Assembly (NCBI GenBank): GCA_002841155.1
Contig: PHEH01000006.1
Location: 62,001 to 126,000, forward strand
Length of the DNA stretch: 64,000 nt
DNA from: Alphaproteobacteria bacterium HGW-Alphaproteobacteria-18
GTDB taxonomy: Bacteria > Pseudomonadota > Alphaproteobacteria > Caulobacterales > Hyphomonadaceae
Direction: 5' to 3'
Of this stretch, positions 31,644-41,878 are shown one piece after another (the first letter of the stretch is position 1; each line of letters begins with the position of its first letter). Under the pieces are notes generated by a model. It did no database searches, had not been told where the DNA came from, and saw only the letters and a program-made list of their open reading frames with translations. The position numbers and the translations under genes are program-made.

Positions 31644-34643
31644 TCAGAACGTCTTGGAGACGCTGACGAAGCCACGGCGACCGCGCAGGTCATATCCGGT
31701 AGCAAGAACAGTCGTGTTACCGACGGTCGAGGATATGGCGTCAGAAACTGCCGGTGGGTGCTCATCAAAGATGTTGTTCACGCCAGCAGCAATGCTCCAC
31801 GTGTCGCCTTTCCAGCGAACGGAGGTACCGTGGTACCAAGTTGCTTCGGTGTACACTTTGTAGAGACCCGGACGACCGTTGTAGTTTTGCGGCACGCTCA
31901 TGTCGTTGACAAAGCTACGGTTCGCGTCCTGACGGCCGACGAAGTCGGTGAACCAGGTAAAGGTCCAGTCACCCCGATCCAGACGAGCCGAGAAGTCACC
32001 AACAACGTTCGGGTAGCCAAGCGTGCTGTTGAAATCATCATCTGTGACGCCCGACACGAAGTCGGAGCCGAAGACGTTGATGTAACGCTCGAACGCCCAG
32101 TTGACGCTGCCATTCAGAGTCAGGGAACCGAAGTTGAACTCGTGCTGGTAGCGAACTTCCATGTCGAGGCCGCGCTGCGACTGCGAGTCGACGTTCAGAA
32201 TACGAGCCTGAACGTTGTCGACTTTGTACGGTGCAGTCGGGTGTGTGCTTGGGTTGCGCTCGAACAGGCTGCAGAAGTCGTTCGGGTAAACTGGCGAAGC
32301 GTAGCACCCACCAACGATCTGGGCGCCCGAAAGGCTCGCGATCTGATCATTGATTTCGATTTCGTAGTAATCGAACGCAATGCTGAGATCAGCCGCAGTC
32401 GGGGTCAGAATGACACCAACCGTGAACGTGTCACCCGTTTCGGACTTGAGCAGGTCACCACCACCGGAAGTGACCACGAGACCAGAAGACGAACCAGCTG
32501 CCGAGTAGTTCGACGGAATGCCAGCGAGAGCACAGTTCGTGCGCAGGGTGTCATTGGTGCTGTCACCCCAGTTCACGCATGGGTCGAGAGCCGTTTGGCT
32601 GAGGAAGCCCGTTTGGTCTTGAAGGAACAACTCGAAAAGAGCTGGAGCACGGTAGGAGGTGCCGTAGCTTGTACGCGCACGGAGGACCGGGTTGATCTGC
32701 CAGTTGAGACCAGCTTTGTAGATCGAGTCCGAACCACCTTTTTTGTAGTCGAAACCACGGACAGATGCCGAAAGCTCAACATCCTCTGCAAACGGCGCCC
32801 CCTTCAACAGCGGCACGCTCACCTCTGCGAAGACTTCTGTGACGCTGTTGGAGCCCGCTGTCGGGCCGGCTGTCGAGGAGCCCCAGACATCGCCGAGCTG
32901 GGTGTAAACACCAGGTTGGTCGTCGATGCTGAATTCACGATACTCGACACCGAAGCCGAGGCCAACGCGGCCAGCCGGGAGTTCAAAGGCTTCGCCCGAA
33001 GTAACAGCCGTGAAGGTGGTCTGCTCGTAAACAGTGCTACCGACCTGGTAAGCACCGATAGCGTTGACCAGATCCTGCACACGCGCACCGCTGAGGATGT
33101 CGGGGTGAAGGAAGTCAATGCTCGGAACGTTCACAGCATCCGGAATACCATCATTGTTGGTGTCCGAAACGCCGTCATAGTTCCAGTCGCCAGAAAGCGA
33201 GGTGCGGATAAGGTTACCTGCGTAGGTGCCTTCGCCACGCGAGTAGGAACCGTCAACTTTCCAGGACCAGCCGTCAAGGACGCCCGCACCATAACCACCC
33301 GACAGCGAGGAGCTGAGGTAGTAATAGTCGATTTCGATGCTGGTCTCGGTCGGGTACGGCATCACGGCCTGAACCAGGCTGTTGACCGAGTTCGAGTACG
33401 TCGGATCAGCGATGTAACCGTAAAGCGGGTTGTTTCCAGCCGGATTGATGGCAGAGCCGACAACCGGGAAGAACTGGCGCCAACCTTCCACGTCCGTTTT
33501 ACGCTTACTGTAGAGGAACTCCGTGCCCCAATCGACGCCACCGAGATCAACATCAGCCGTTGCAAAGAACGAAAGGTTCTCATTGCGCGGGAAGAAGTCG
33601 GTGTTGTCGAAAAGCGGCGAGTCTAGGATGTCTTCGAAGTACAGGTTGCCTTGCGCATCCGTGCCAGTGCCAACGCGGGGGCGGTAGCCGGGGATGACAA
33701 CACCGGCACCGGTGCCAACTGTCGAACCATCCGGCGACGGAACGAGACGCTGACCGGTGAACAGATCAATGACCGTGTTGTGATAAACAGTCGAGCAGTT
33801 GCGATTCGGATCTGTCGCTGTTGCAGAGTAGTTCAAGCGGTCGATCAGACGTCCCGTATTCGGATCGCGGACATACGGGCGCTTACAATCGAGGTAGTCA
33901 CGCTGGCTCGTATCCATTTCCTCGTCGAGGCGGTATTCGGCCGAGAAGGTGAAGTTAGCGTAGTCACCCAGATCGAAGCCCCAGGCGCCCGAAACGCTGT
34001 ACTGCTCACCACCGCTTTCGAACGGCTGAGAAATACGAGCGTTCAGCTCGAGCTTATCGACAGAGCTGCGAGTGATGATGTTGACCACGCCGCAAACAGC
34101 GTCCGAACCGTAGATGGTCGACGCGCCGTCTTTGAGAATCTCAACGCGCTGGATGATCGACTGCGGCACAACGTTCAGGTCGAGTGCGGCGATCGAGCCG
34201 CGGGTGCCCGACGGGCCAGGGCGTTTGCCATCAACGAGAACCAGTGTGCGCGTGTCACCGCAACCGCGAAGGTCGACGGTCTGAGCACCAACGCCGCCAT
34301 TGGTGACGTAGTTCTGGAACGTGTTGTTGAGCTGGGTCGAGCCAGCAGCGATTGAAGAGCCTTGCAGAATTGCTGCCGTGTCAATCAGGCCTTCAAGGGT
34401 GGCCACTTCGGCCGTAATCACCTGGATCGGCGATGAAGAAGCAAACTGATCGCGCGCAATCAGCGAGCCCGTGACAACGATCTTTTCCTGACGCGCTTCG
34501 CTATCAGTCGATGGCGCCTCGGAAACGACCTGAACGGCATCATCGGCCTCTTCGGTCTCTTGTGCGTAGCCGACACCGGAAAACAGAAGTGCGCCTACTG
34601 CTACACTTCCGAAAACGGTCCGGTTGAACTGTTTTATTTTCAT
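31644..34643 (-). CDS. Large TonB-dependent receptor (peptide or oligomer uptake type)
   Basis: A 999-residue outer-membrane receptor. The signal peptide ends GVGYAQETEE; the plug carries EKIVVTGSLIARDQ, VDLRGCGDTRTLVLVDGKRP and ILKDGASTIYGSDAVCGVVN; the barrel ends VSVSKTF with terminal Phe. Plug features (paired cysteines, VLVDGKRP) match receptors of Caulobacterales, sphingomonads and Xanthomonas used for peptides, plant polymers or unknown nutrients rather than siderophores. It is divergent from a periplasmic S9 peptidase gene, which supports a peptide substrate. Codon use is less GC-biased than in neighbours, with many gtt/aac codons, possibly reflecting high expression. ATG 34643 is the start. 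Confidence 0.92.
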   Translation of the reverse strand: MKIKQFNRTVFGSVAVGALLFSGVGYAQETEEADDAVQVVSEAPSTDSEARQEKIVVTGSLIARDQFASSSPIQVITAEVATLEGLIDTAAILQGSSIAAGSTQLNNTFQNYVTNGGVGAQTVDLRGCGDTRTLVLVDGKRPGPSGTRGSIAALDLNVVPQSIIQRVEILKDGASTIYGSDAVCGVVNIITRSSVDKLELNARISQPFESGGEQYSVSGAWGFDLGDYANFTFSAEYRLDEEMDTSQRDYLDCKRPYVRDPNTGRLIDRLNYSATATDPNRNCSTVYHNTVIDLFTGQRLVPSPDGSTVGTGAGVVIPGYRPRVGTGTDAQGNLYFEDILDSPLFDNTDFFPRNENLSFFATADVDLGGVDWGTEFLYSKRKTDVEGWRQFFPVVGSAINPAGNNPLYGYIADPTYSNSVNSLVQAVMPYPTETSIEIDYYYLSSSLSGGYGAGVLDGWSWKVDGSYSRGEGTYAGNLIRTSLSGDWNYDGVSDTNNDGIPDAVNVPSIDFLHPDILSGARVQDLVNAIGAYQVGSTVYEQTTFTAVTSGEAFELPAGRVGLGFGVEYREFSIDDQPGVYTQLGDVWGSSTAGPTAGSNSVTEVFAEVSVPLLKGAPFAEDVELSASVRGFDYKKGGSDSIYKAGLNWQINPVLRARTSYGTSYRAPALFELFLQDQTGFLSQTALDPCVNWGDSTNDTLRTNCALAGIPSNYSAAGSSSGLVVTSGGGDLLKSETGDTFTVGVILTPTAADLSIAFDYYEIEINDQIASLSGAQIVGGCYASPVYPNDFCSLFERNPSTHPTAPYKVDNVQARILNVDSQSQRGLDMEVRYQHEFNFGSLTLNGSVNWAFERYINVFGSDFVSGVTDDDFNSTLGYPNVVGDFSARLDRGDWTFTWFTDFVGRQDANRSFVNDMSVPQNYNGRPGLYKVYTEATWYHGTSVRWKGDTWSIAAGVNNIFDEHPPAVSDAISSTVGNTTVLATGYDLRGRRGFVSVSKTF

Positions 34644-34945
34644 TACGGATTTACCCCTCAATCAGTCTTTCCACCTGAACATTGGACCCCTAAACGGCCA
34701 ATCCCAATGCAACGCACCGGAACATGTCTCTAGGTTTGACCAGCTGTCACACGGCTGACAAGGTTCGATGAAAAAAAATTCATGCAGCGGGCAAATTCAC
34801 CAGATCACTGTGCCTTTTGCGCCACAAACTACCCAGGTTTGCGTTCCAAGCCGGAAAAGAGTTACGTTCTGCCATGTATCCAGCGCCTTGACCTGCCCCA
34901 AACCCCCAAGAATATTGCAGAAGATTAACTTCAGGAGATTCCACG
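34644..34945. promoter_or_regulatory. Divergent promoter region between TonB receptor and S9 peptidase
   Basis: This 302-bp spacer drives both genes. It holds the inverted repeat TGTCA-CACGGC-TGACA (34745-34760) and, close by, ATGAA-AAAAAA-TTCAT-like palindromic sequence (34768-34783), both candidate operators. No sigma-70 hexamers stand out clearly. Confidence 0.4.
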
Positions 34946-36967
34946 ATGTTCAAACGCCTGCTGGCCGCAAGCGCGGTGGCCCTGCTGACTGCCCCAATTG
35001 CTGCATATGCAGAACCTTTGACCGCGGAAGACTTTGCGCGTTATCCAAGCGTTTCGAGCATGTCTATGTCGCTGGAAGGCGATATGCTTGTGGGTGTGGT
35101 CGCAGATCCCTCGAAGGGTGGGGAAGCGCGTGCCGCGGCTTACTGGGATCTCTCCGGGCCGATCGACACGTCAAAGCCCCTTGTCCCTTCCAACATTACC
35201 CCATCAAGCGGCAAGACCCTCTTCTACGGAGCCACTGCCCTTAAAGACAAAAAGTCCCTCTGGTTCACGGTACAACCCTACATTGGCGCCCTGATGGGCT
35301 GCGGTGAGGGCAAGGAAACCGGTTCGACGAAGAAATACCTCGAAAAGACCTATATGGGTAACGAGCGCATAAAGAAGATTGATAACCTGCCCGATGGCCG
35401 CGCAGAAATCGGTGCCAACAAGGCCCTGTTGCGCTGCTACGAACTGGTCGGCAGCACTGGTATCGCCGCCTTCCTGCCCCTGGATCCAACCAAGATCGTT
35501 CTGACGCGCACATCCACCAAGAGCGGAACCAGCTATTTCGAGCATGACCTGTCCACAGGGCGTGAGAAGTTCCTCTACAAGGCCAACCCCACGCAGCAGA
35601 TCATTGTGAGCTCTCGCACAGGGATGCCTATTGCTCGCCAGGAACTCGAATTCGTCAATGGCGTCTGGAAATCGTATATCAGCCTGCCCGTGCCCGGCAC
35701 TGACAGGTTCGCGCGCAAAGATGGGCTGACCACGGAAATCGCAAACCGCTACACGATGGATCTTCTGGGCCAACAAAACGGCACCAATAATTACTTTATC
35801 GCTACGGACAAATTCTCCGACAAGGTGTCTATCTACCTTTACGATGCCGTCTCCGACTCCTTCAGCAGCGACCCCGTCTTCGCTCACCCGGAGTTCGATG
35901 CCGGTGGCATCATCTTCTCAAACCGCGAGAAGGATTTTGGTGAAGTTCTGGGCTTCACCTATCAGGGACCTGTATCGGAGACCTTCTGGGTCGACCCTGA
36001 GATGAAGTCCATTCAGGAAGGGCTCAATCAGGCTTTCCCGGACAGGCGCGTCGCCATTATCAACTACACGGCAGACCGCAACCGCGTTCTGTTCAGTGTC
36101 AGCGCAGGCAATATGCCGCCAGCCTATTATCTGCTGGTGGACAAGAGCAAAGTGGCGGTTATCGGCGCCGAGCGTCCCTGGATCGACACCAACAGCCTCG
36201 GCGAAGTGAAGTTCGATTATTACAAAGCGCGCGACGGGTTGGAGATACCCGCCTTCATCACCTACCCCGCTGGCTGGAAGGAAGGTGACAAGGCTCGCGG
36301 TGCGATCATCGTGCCCCATGGCGGCCCCTGGGCGCGCGACTATGGTGGTTTTGATTCCTCAGGCTGGACACAATACTTCGCAAGCCGCGGCTACATCGTC
36401 ATGCAACCCCAATACCGTGGCAGCGCAGGCTGGGGCCGCAAGCTCTGGCTGGCCGGTGACGGCGAGTGGGGCCTGAAGATGCAGGACGACAAGGATGATG
36501 GCGCCGCCTGGCTCGTCTCCCAGGGCCTTGTTGATGCCGACAAGATCGCCATTCACGGCTACTCTTATGGCGGGTTTGCAGCCTTTGCCGCTTCCGTCCG
36601 CCCGAACAGCCCCTATCAGTGCGCTATCGCGGGTGCTGGCGTTGCCAACCTCACCAAGCTTGGCAACAGCTGGGGCGAAAGCCGGATCCAGCGGATATTC
36701 CAGGGCAACACCGTCAAGGGCATGGACCCGCAACAGAACACTGACAAGATCAACATCCCGATCCTGATCTATCACGGTGAGTATGACGTTCGTGTGCCGA
36801 TCTTCCACAGCCGCGACTTCTATAATGCCATCAAGGACAGGCAGCCCCAGAGCAAGTTCATTCCTCTGGACCTGATGGGGCACCAATCGCCGAAGTGGCC
36901 AGCCGAACACAAAGGCCGCGTTCTAGAAGAAATCGAAACCTTCCTGCACACTGCCTGCAACATGTAA
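34946..36967 (+). CDS. S9-family peptidase (prolyl oligopeptidase/acylaminoacyl peptidase type), exported
   Basis: A 673-residue serine peptidase with a signal peptide (MFKRLLAASAVALLTAPIAAYA). Residues ~30-410 should form the beta-propeller; the alpha/beta-hydrolase domain follows with the oxyanion-side VPHGGPWARD, the nucleophile in HGYSYGGFAAF (Ser540), Asp614 in GEYDVRVP and His646 in LMGHQSP. It probably trims oligopeptides in the periplasm. It is divergent from the large TonB receptor gene, and TonB-receptor/S9 pairs are common in Caulobacterales and sphingomonads. ATG 34946 follows AGGAGATTCC. Confidence 0.93.
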   Translation: MFKRLLAASAVALLTAPIAAYAEPLTAEDFARYPSVSSMSMSLEGDMLVGVVADPSKGGEARAAAYWDLSGPIDTSKPLVPSNITPSSGKTLFYGATALKDKKSLWFTVQPYIGALMGCGEGKETGSTKKYLEKTYMGNERIKKIDNLPDGRAEIGANKALLRCYELVGSTGIAAFLPLDPTKIVLTRTSTKSGTSYFEHDLSTGREKFLYKANPTQQIIVSSRTGMPIARQELEFVNGVWKSYISLPVPGTDRFARKDGLTTEIANRYTMDLLGQQNGTNNYFIATDKFSDKVSIYLYDAVSDSFSSDPVFAHPEFDAGGIIFSNREKDFGEVLGFTYQGPVSETFWVDPEMKSIQEGLNQAFPDRRVAIINYTADRNRVLFSVSAGNMPPAYYLLVDKSKVAVIGAERPWIDTNSLGEVKFDYYKARDGLEIPAFITYPAGWKEGDKARGAIIVPHGGPWARDYGGFDSSGWTQYFASRGYIVMQPQYRGSAGWGRKLWLAGDGEWGLKMQDDKDDGAAWLVSQGLVDADKIAIHGYSYGGFAAFAASVRPNSPYQCAIAGAGVANLTKLGNSWGESRIQRIFQGNTVKGMDPQQNTDKINIPILIYHGEYDVRVPIFHSRDFYNAIKDRQPQSKFIPLDLMGHQSPKWPAEHKGRVLEEIETFLHTACNM

Positions 36968-36989
36968 GTCTGGGCACATCTCGGAATTA

Positions 36990-37018
36990 AAAGGGCGGCC
37001 CGGTGCCGCCCTTTTTTT
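36990..37018. terminator. Bidirectional intrinsic terminator between S9 peptidase and glpK
   Basis: GGGCGGC/GCCGCCC with a CCGGT loop is flanked by AAA on the left (extended to TTAAAA) and TTTTTTT on the right. It closes the peptidase transcript and can serve the convergent glpK. Confidence 0.9.
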
Positions 37019-37026
37019 GTGCCAGA

Positions 37027-38517
<1,491 letters not shown>

Positions 38518-38548
38518 TCAGCCAGCCTCGCTCCGCCTTTTCCGTTCC

Positions 38549-39913
38549 CTAAACCGTCAGCCCCGCCGCTTCCAGCAGCGATGCAAAGCGCAACGTCGTC
38601 CTGTCGGCAAAAGGCGCGCCGATCAGCTGAAACCCGATGGGCAGTCCGCCCACGCTCCTGGCGACCGGCACGCAGGTCGAGGGCAGCCCTCCAAAGGTCG
38701 CAATCGCGGCCCAGGCAAGCTGCGATCCATAGGGCAGGTTCAGAGCATCAATATCCAGTGTGCGCTTGCCCCAGTCCGGCTCCTCCTTGTGCGGAAAAGC
38801 GGGCGTCGAGAAAGCAGGCGACAGCAAAATGTCCACCCCTTCAAAGAACGCTGCCCATTGCCGCGTCGTGGCCAGCTGATAGTCCTGCAAGGCCATCCAG
38901 TCATGCGCGTTGATCGGTATTGCGGCCGGGTCTCCGCGCGAAATCACTGTCATCAGCATACGAATATAGGCGGGCACCAGTTCGGCAAGATCGGGCATGC
39001 CCCCGCTTCCCTCGATCACTGCCACGCCGGCTGCGCGCAACTGCTCCACAAACCGCTCCAGCGCTGCCGCCGTATCGGTGTCCACCGGCACACCCGGCAT
39101 CTCCCGCAACACACGCACGCGCAGGTCGCTGAGCCCGCCCCCGCGCGGCGCCGGCAAATCCAGCCGCATCCCACTTCCCGCCTCTGGCCCCGCAATCACA
39201 TCCAGCGCCGCAATCAGATCGCCCGTATTGCGCGCCATCGGCCCCACGACAGCCAGCGGCGCGTCACATCCATCCGTTCCCGGAAAGAGGTGTCCGCGCT
39301 GGGGCACCACACCCCAGCTCGGCTTGTGTCCGAATACGCCGCACATATGCGCCGGAAAACGGATTGATCCGCCGATGTCCGAGCCGATCTCCAGAGGCAC
39401 CATTCCAGTTGCCAGCGCGGCCGCCGCCCCGCCCGAGGATCCACCCGGAGAGCGCGCCGGATCAAACGGGTTCACCGTGCGTCCATAGATCGGGTTCACG
39501 CTCTGCCAGTCGCCCAGCGCCACGGGCACATTCGTCTTACCAAGGATGATCGCGCCTTCCGCCTTCAGACGCTGGACCACCACCGCATCTTTCGAAACGC
39601 TCAGATCCTTGAACATCTCAAAGCCCCATGTGGAGGGCAGGCCCGCCACATCATTGGACTCCTTCACCGTCATCGGCACACCCAGAAAGCGGCGACCATC
39701 ACCGGGCTTGCGGCTCGCATCCACCGCCTTTGCCGCCGTCCGCGCCCGCTCGAAATCGCGTACGACAACGGCATTGATCGCCCCATCAATCGCCTCGATG
39801 CGCGCAATCGCGGCCTCGCAGGCTTCCAGTGCTGAAATCTCCCCGGCGCGAACCGCTTCAGCGGTCTCCAGCGCGCCAGCCTTAGCCAGTTCAATCCTGG
39901 TCTTTGCGGCCAT
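38549..39913 (-). CDS. Amidase signature (AS) family hydrolase
   Basis: A 454-residue AS-family enzyme that hydrolyses an amide bond with a Ser-cisSer-Lys triad. The Lys is in GVPMTVKESNDVAG, and the serine-rich motif RSPGGSSGGAAAALATGMVP holds the two serines, followed by GSDIGGSIRFPAHMCGVFG. It is not GatA, given the absence of GatB/GatC and the different insertions; the natural substrate is unknown. It lies 31 bp before glpK. A second AS amidase is encoded at 50958-52406. Confidence 0.92.
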   Translation of the reverse strand: MAAKTRIELAKAGALETAEAVRAGEISALEACEAAIARIEAIDGAINAVVVRDFERARTAAKAVDASRKPGDGRRFLGVPMTVKESNDVAGLPSTWGFEMFKDLSVSKDAVVVQRLKAEGAIILGKTNVPVALGDWQSVNPIYGRTVNPFDPARSPGGSSGGAAAALATGMVPLEIGSDIGGSIRFPAHMCGVFGHKPSWGVVPQRGHLFPGTDGCDAPLAVVGPMARNTGDLIAALDVIAGPEAGSGMRLDLPAPRGGGLSDLRVRVLREMPGVPVDTDTAAALERFVEQLRAAGVAVIEGSGGMPDLAELVPAYIRMLMTVISRGDPAAIPINAHDWMALQDYQLATTRQWAAFFEGVDILLSPAFSTPAFPHKEEPDWGKRTLDIDALNLPYGSQLAWAAIATFGGLPSTCVPVARSVGGLPIGFQLIGAPFADRTTLRFASLLEAAGLTV

Positions 39914-40011
39914 ATTTCCTCTCCCTTTTGGGGCGAGCCTAGCACGCCGCTTCAGAAGCTCAACGCAAAGCGTCCTGCCTGCAAAAGGCCCGTTGCGGTC
40001 AACGCATGAAA

Positions 40012-40028
40012 CATATACGAATCATATA
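40012..40028. promoter_or_regulatory. CATATA direct repeat upstream of the ParD-like gene
   Basis: CATATA occurs at 40012 and 40023, one helical turn apart, in an otherwise GC-rich region and ending 22 bp before the ParD-like start. A site for autorepression or an AT-rich promoter core would fit; neither is shown. Confidence 0.35.
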
Positions 40029-40050
40029 TACTCCAGGCAAAGGCAGCAGT

Positions 40051-40263
40051 ATGGGCATTGTAAACATTGACGACGATCTCCACGATCAAGTCCGCCGCGC
40101 CAGCACGGTGTCCTATCGCTCGATCAATGCGCAGGCGACGTTCTGGATCAGGATCGGCATGCTCTGCGAGATGCACCCAACCCTCTCCTTCAACGAAATC
40201 GTCCAGCGCGAGATGACCGCCGCCGGGGTCACGCCCGCGCCGCTCAGCGCCTCTGCGGCATGA
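40051..40263 (+). CDS. ParD-like antitoxin-type protein
   Basis: A 70-residue protein with a ribbon-helix-helix-like N-terminus (MGIVNIDDDLHDQVRRASTV) and the RSINAQATFWIRIG segment characteristic of the ParD_like family (PF11903). RHH proteins bind DNA as dimers and, as antitoxins, repress their own operon. No ParE or other toxin gene follows; instead the methionine aminopeptidase gene starts inside its stop codon (ATGA overlap). An in-frame extension to 40006 exists but MGIVNI is the family start, with AAAGG upstream. Confidence 0.85.
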   Translation: MGIVNIDDDLHDQVRRASTVSYRSINAQATFWIRIGMLCEMHPTLSFNEIVQREMTAAGVTPAPLSASAA

Positions 40264-41051
40264 CGAAAACGCCGGACGAACTCGCCGCGATGGCCCATTC
40301 CGGCCGCCTGCTCGCCTCGGTGTTCGGGCTGATCGACCAGATGCCCCTGATTGGCATGAGCACGCTGGAAGTGAACGACCGGGTCGAGCGCTACATCGTC
40401 GATGAGCTGAAATCCCGCCCCGCCAGCAAGGGGCAATATGGCTTTGAATATGTTCTGAATTCCTCCGTGAACGACGTGGTTTGCCACGCCATCCCTTCAG
40501 CAGATGAAATCCTGAAAGACGGCGATATCGTCAATTTCGACATCACCCTGGAAAAGAACGGCTACATCGCCGATTCCAGCAAGACCTACCTGGTGGGCAA
40601 TGTCGCCGCGCCTGCCCGGCGCCTGGTGCGCACGACATATGAAGCCATGTGGAAAGGCATCCGCGCCGTCCGCCCCGGCGCCACGCTGGGCGATATCGGC
40701 TTCGCCATCGAGCGCCACGCCAAACAGGCCGGCTATTCCATCGTCCGCGAATTCTGCGGCCACGGCATCGGCCGGGAAATGCACGAGGAGCCCTCCGTGC
40801 TCCATTTCGGCCGCCGCGGCACCGGCCTCCCCTTACGCCCCGGCATGACCTTCACCATAGAGCCCATGCTCAACGAAGGCCGCCGCGGCGTGTACACGGA
40901 AGATGACAACTGGACCGTCCGCACCGAAGACGGAAAACTCTCTGCCCAGTTCGAACATACAATCGCCGTGACAGAGCGCGGCGTGGACGTGCTGACTCTC
41001 AGGCCTGAAGAAGCGCATCTGGTGAAAGAGGCAACCCGTAGGGCGGGTTAG
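40260..41051 (+). CDS. map: Type I methionine aminopeptidase paired with a ParD-like gene
   Basis: A 263-residue dinuclear metallopeptidase that removes N-terminal Met from nascent proteins. All metal ligands are present: Asp94, Asp105, His168, Glu201 and Glu232, plus active-site His76 and His175 (HAIPS, NFDI, CGHGIG, TIEPML, QFEHTI). The HAIPS replaces the commoner HGIP(D/N). It overlaps the ParD-like gene by 4 bp. It may be a second MetAP rather than the housekeeping copy; that needs the whole genome. The last residues (TRRAG) and stop lie within a dispersed palindromic repeat. Confidence 0.93.
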   Translation: MTKTPDELAAMAHSGRLLASVFGLIDQMPLIGMSTLEVNDRVERYIVDELKSRPASKGQYGFEYVLNSSVNDVVCHAIPSADEILKDGDIVNFDITLEKNGYIADSSKTYLVGNVAAPARRLVRTTYEAMWKGIRAVRPGATLGDIGFAIERHAKQAGYSIVREFCGHGIGREMHEEPSVLHFGRRGTGLPLRPGMTFTIEPMLNEGRRGVYTEDDNWTVRTEDGKLSAQFEHTIAVTERGVDVLTLRPEEAHLVKEATRRAG

Positions 41052-41115
41052 CCGAAGGCGTAACCCGCCACTCACTCCGCCGAAAGATGGTGGGTATCGC
41101 TCTGCTCAACCCACC
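41042..41115. repeat. Palindromic repeats at and after the map stop codon
   Basis: GGCGGGTTA/TAACCCGCC (41042-41050, 41061-41069) forms a perfect 9-bp stem that overlaps the map stop codon. GGTGGGT/ACCCACC (41089-41095, 41109-41115) forms a second hairpin. Similar GGGTTA-type palindromes are dispersed in many proteobacterial genomes. Confidence 0.75.
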
Positions 41116-41292
41116 CTGCAATTTTCTCCTCCCCTCGTCACTCTCGACCGGCGCAGCCTGTCTGAGAGCCTATCTCCTGCCCTCTCCCCGCTTAACCACA
41201 GCAAAGAGCGCGCGAGATGGGCACTCAGATGGCCTGCGGCCATCGAGTGTGACGACAGAAGCAAAAGCGTGGAAGAAACCCAAACCCCTCCC

Positions 41293-41398
41293 CGCGTCAT
41301 CCCGGTTTCGCCGCAGGCGAAGACCGGGAGCCAGGAGGGGCTTGATGCTCAGCAAGCTGGGTCCCGGACATTTGCTCCGCAAATTCCGGGATGACGCG
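41293..41398. repeat. 106-bp multi-branched palindromic repeat element
   Basis: Outer arms CGCGTCATCCCGG (41293-41305) and CCGGGATGACGCG (41386-41398) are perfectly complementary over 13 bp. Inside are TCGCC-GCA-GGCGA (41308-41320) and ATTTGC-TCC-GCAAAT (41370-41384), so the element can fold as a branched structure. The rest of 41116-41416 holds no recognisable gene. Confidence 0.75.
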
Positions 41399-41416
41399 CG
41401 GTAGGGTTTTCACCCC

Positions 41417-41878
41417 TCACCGCCCCTTCTGCCCCCGATCTCCAAACCACCAGAGCGTGGCCGCCGTTGCCGCAAAGGTCGCCGTTTCCACGATCCCCAC
41501 GCGCGCCTCCGCGCTCGCGCCGAGATAGACCAGCCCCGTGATCACCCAGAGCAGCAACGTCAGCAAAGGCCGGGTGAGCGCGCGCACGGCGTTCACCCAT
41601 TTATAACTCTCCCCGATAGACGCCTCCGCCTCCATCGACGCGGCGAGCCCGCGCCAGGCGCCCGCCGCATCGGCGAGCTTGATCTGCGCCTCGGTTGCCA
41701 CCGTAATCTCCCGCATCCGCGCCTGTTGCATCGCCGCGTCATGGGCCCAGCGGGCGCGTTCCTGGGTATTGTCCTGCCGCCGCTCGATCAGCCCCGCCAC
41801 GCGGCCGATCACTGTGCCCACAAGGCCGAAGACGCCGCCGCCGGCCGCGCTGGCCGCCAGTCCGATAATGTCGCTCAT
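41417..41878 (-). CDS. Holin-like membrane protein of a lysis pair
   Basis: A 153-residue protein with a small N-terminal hydrophobic segment (GLAASAAGGGVFGLVGTVIG), a charged central helix (RQDNTQERARWAHDAAMQQARMRE) and two C-terminal membrane helices (about 108-125 and 130-145). This layout matches holin-type proteins annotated beside M15 endolysins in alphaproteobacterial phages and GTA-like elements. Its ATG overlaps the endolysin stop by 4 bp. No sequence motif defines holins, so the call rests on topology and neighbour. Confidence 0.65.
   Translation of the reverse strand: MSDIIGLAASAAGGGVFGLVGTVIGRVAGLIERRQDNTQERARWAHDAAMQQARMREITVATEAQIKLADAAGAWRGLAASMEAEASIGESYKWVNAVRALTRPLLTLLLWVITGLVYLGASAEARVGIVETATFAATAATLWWFGDRGQKGR

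Noticed and set aside
31758-33626. 622-codon plus-strand frame opposite the large TonB receptor
   Set aside because: Val/Arg/Thr-rich with no domain; the minus-strand receptor has signal, plug and terminal Phe.
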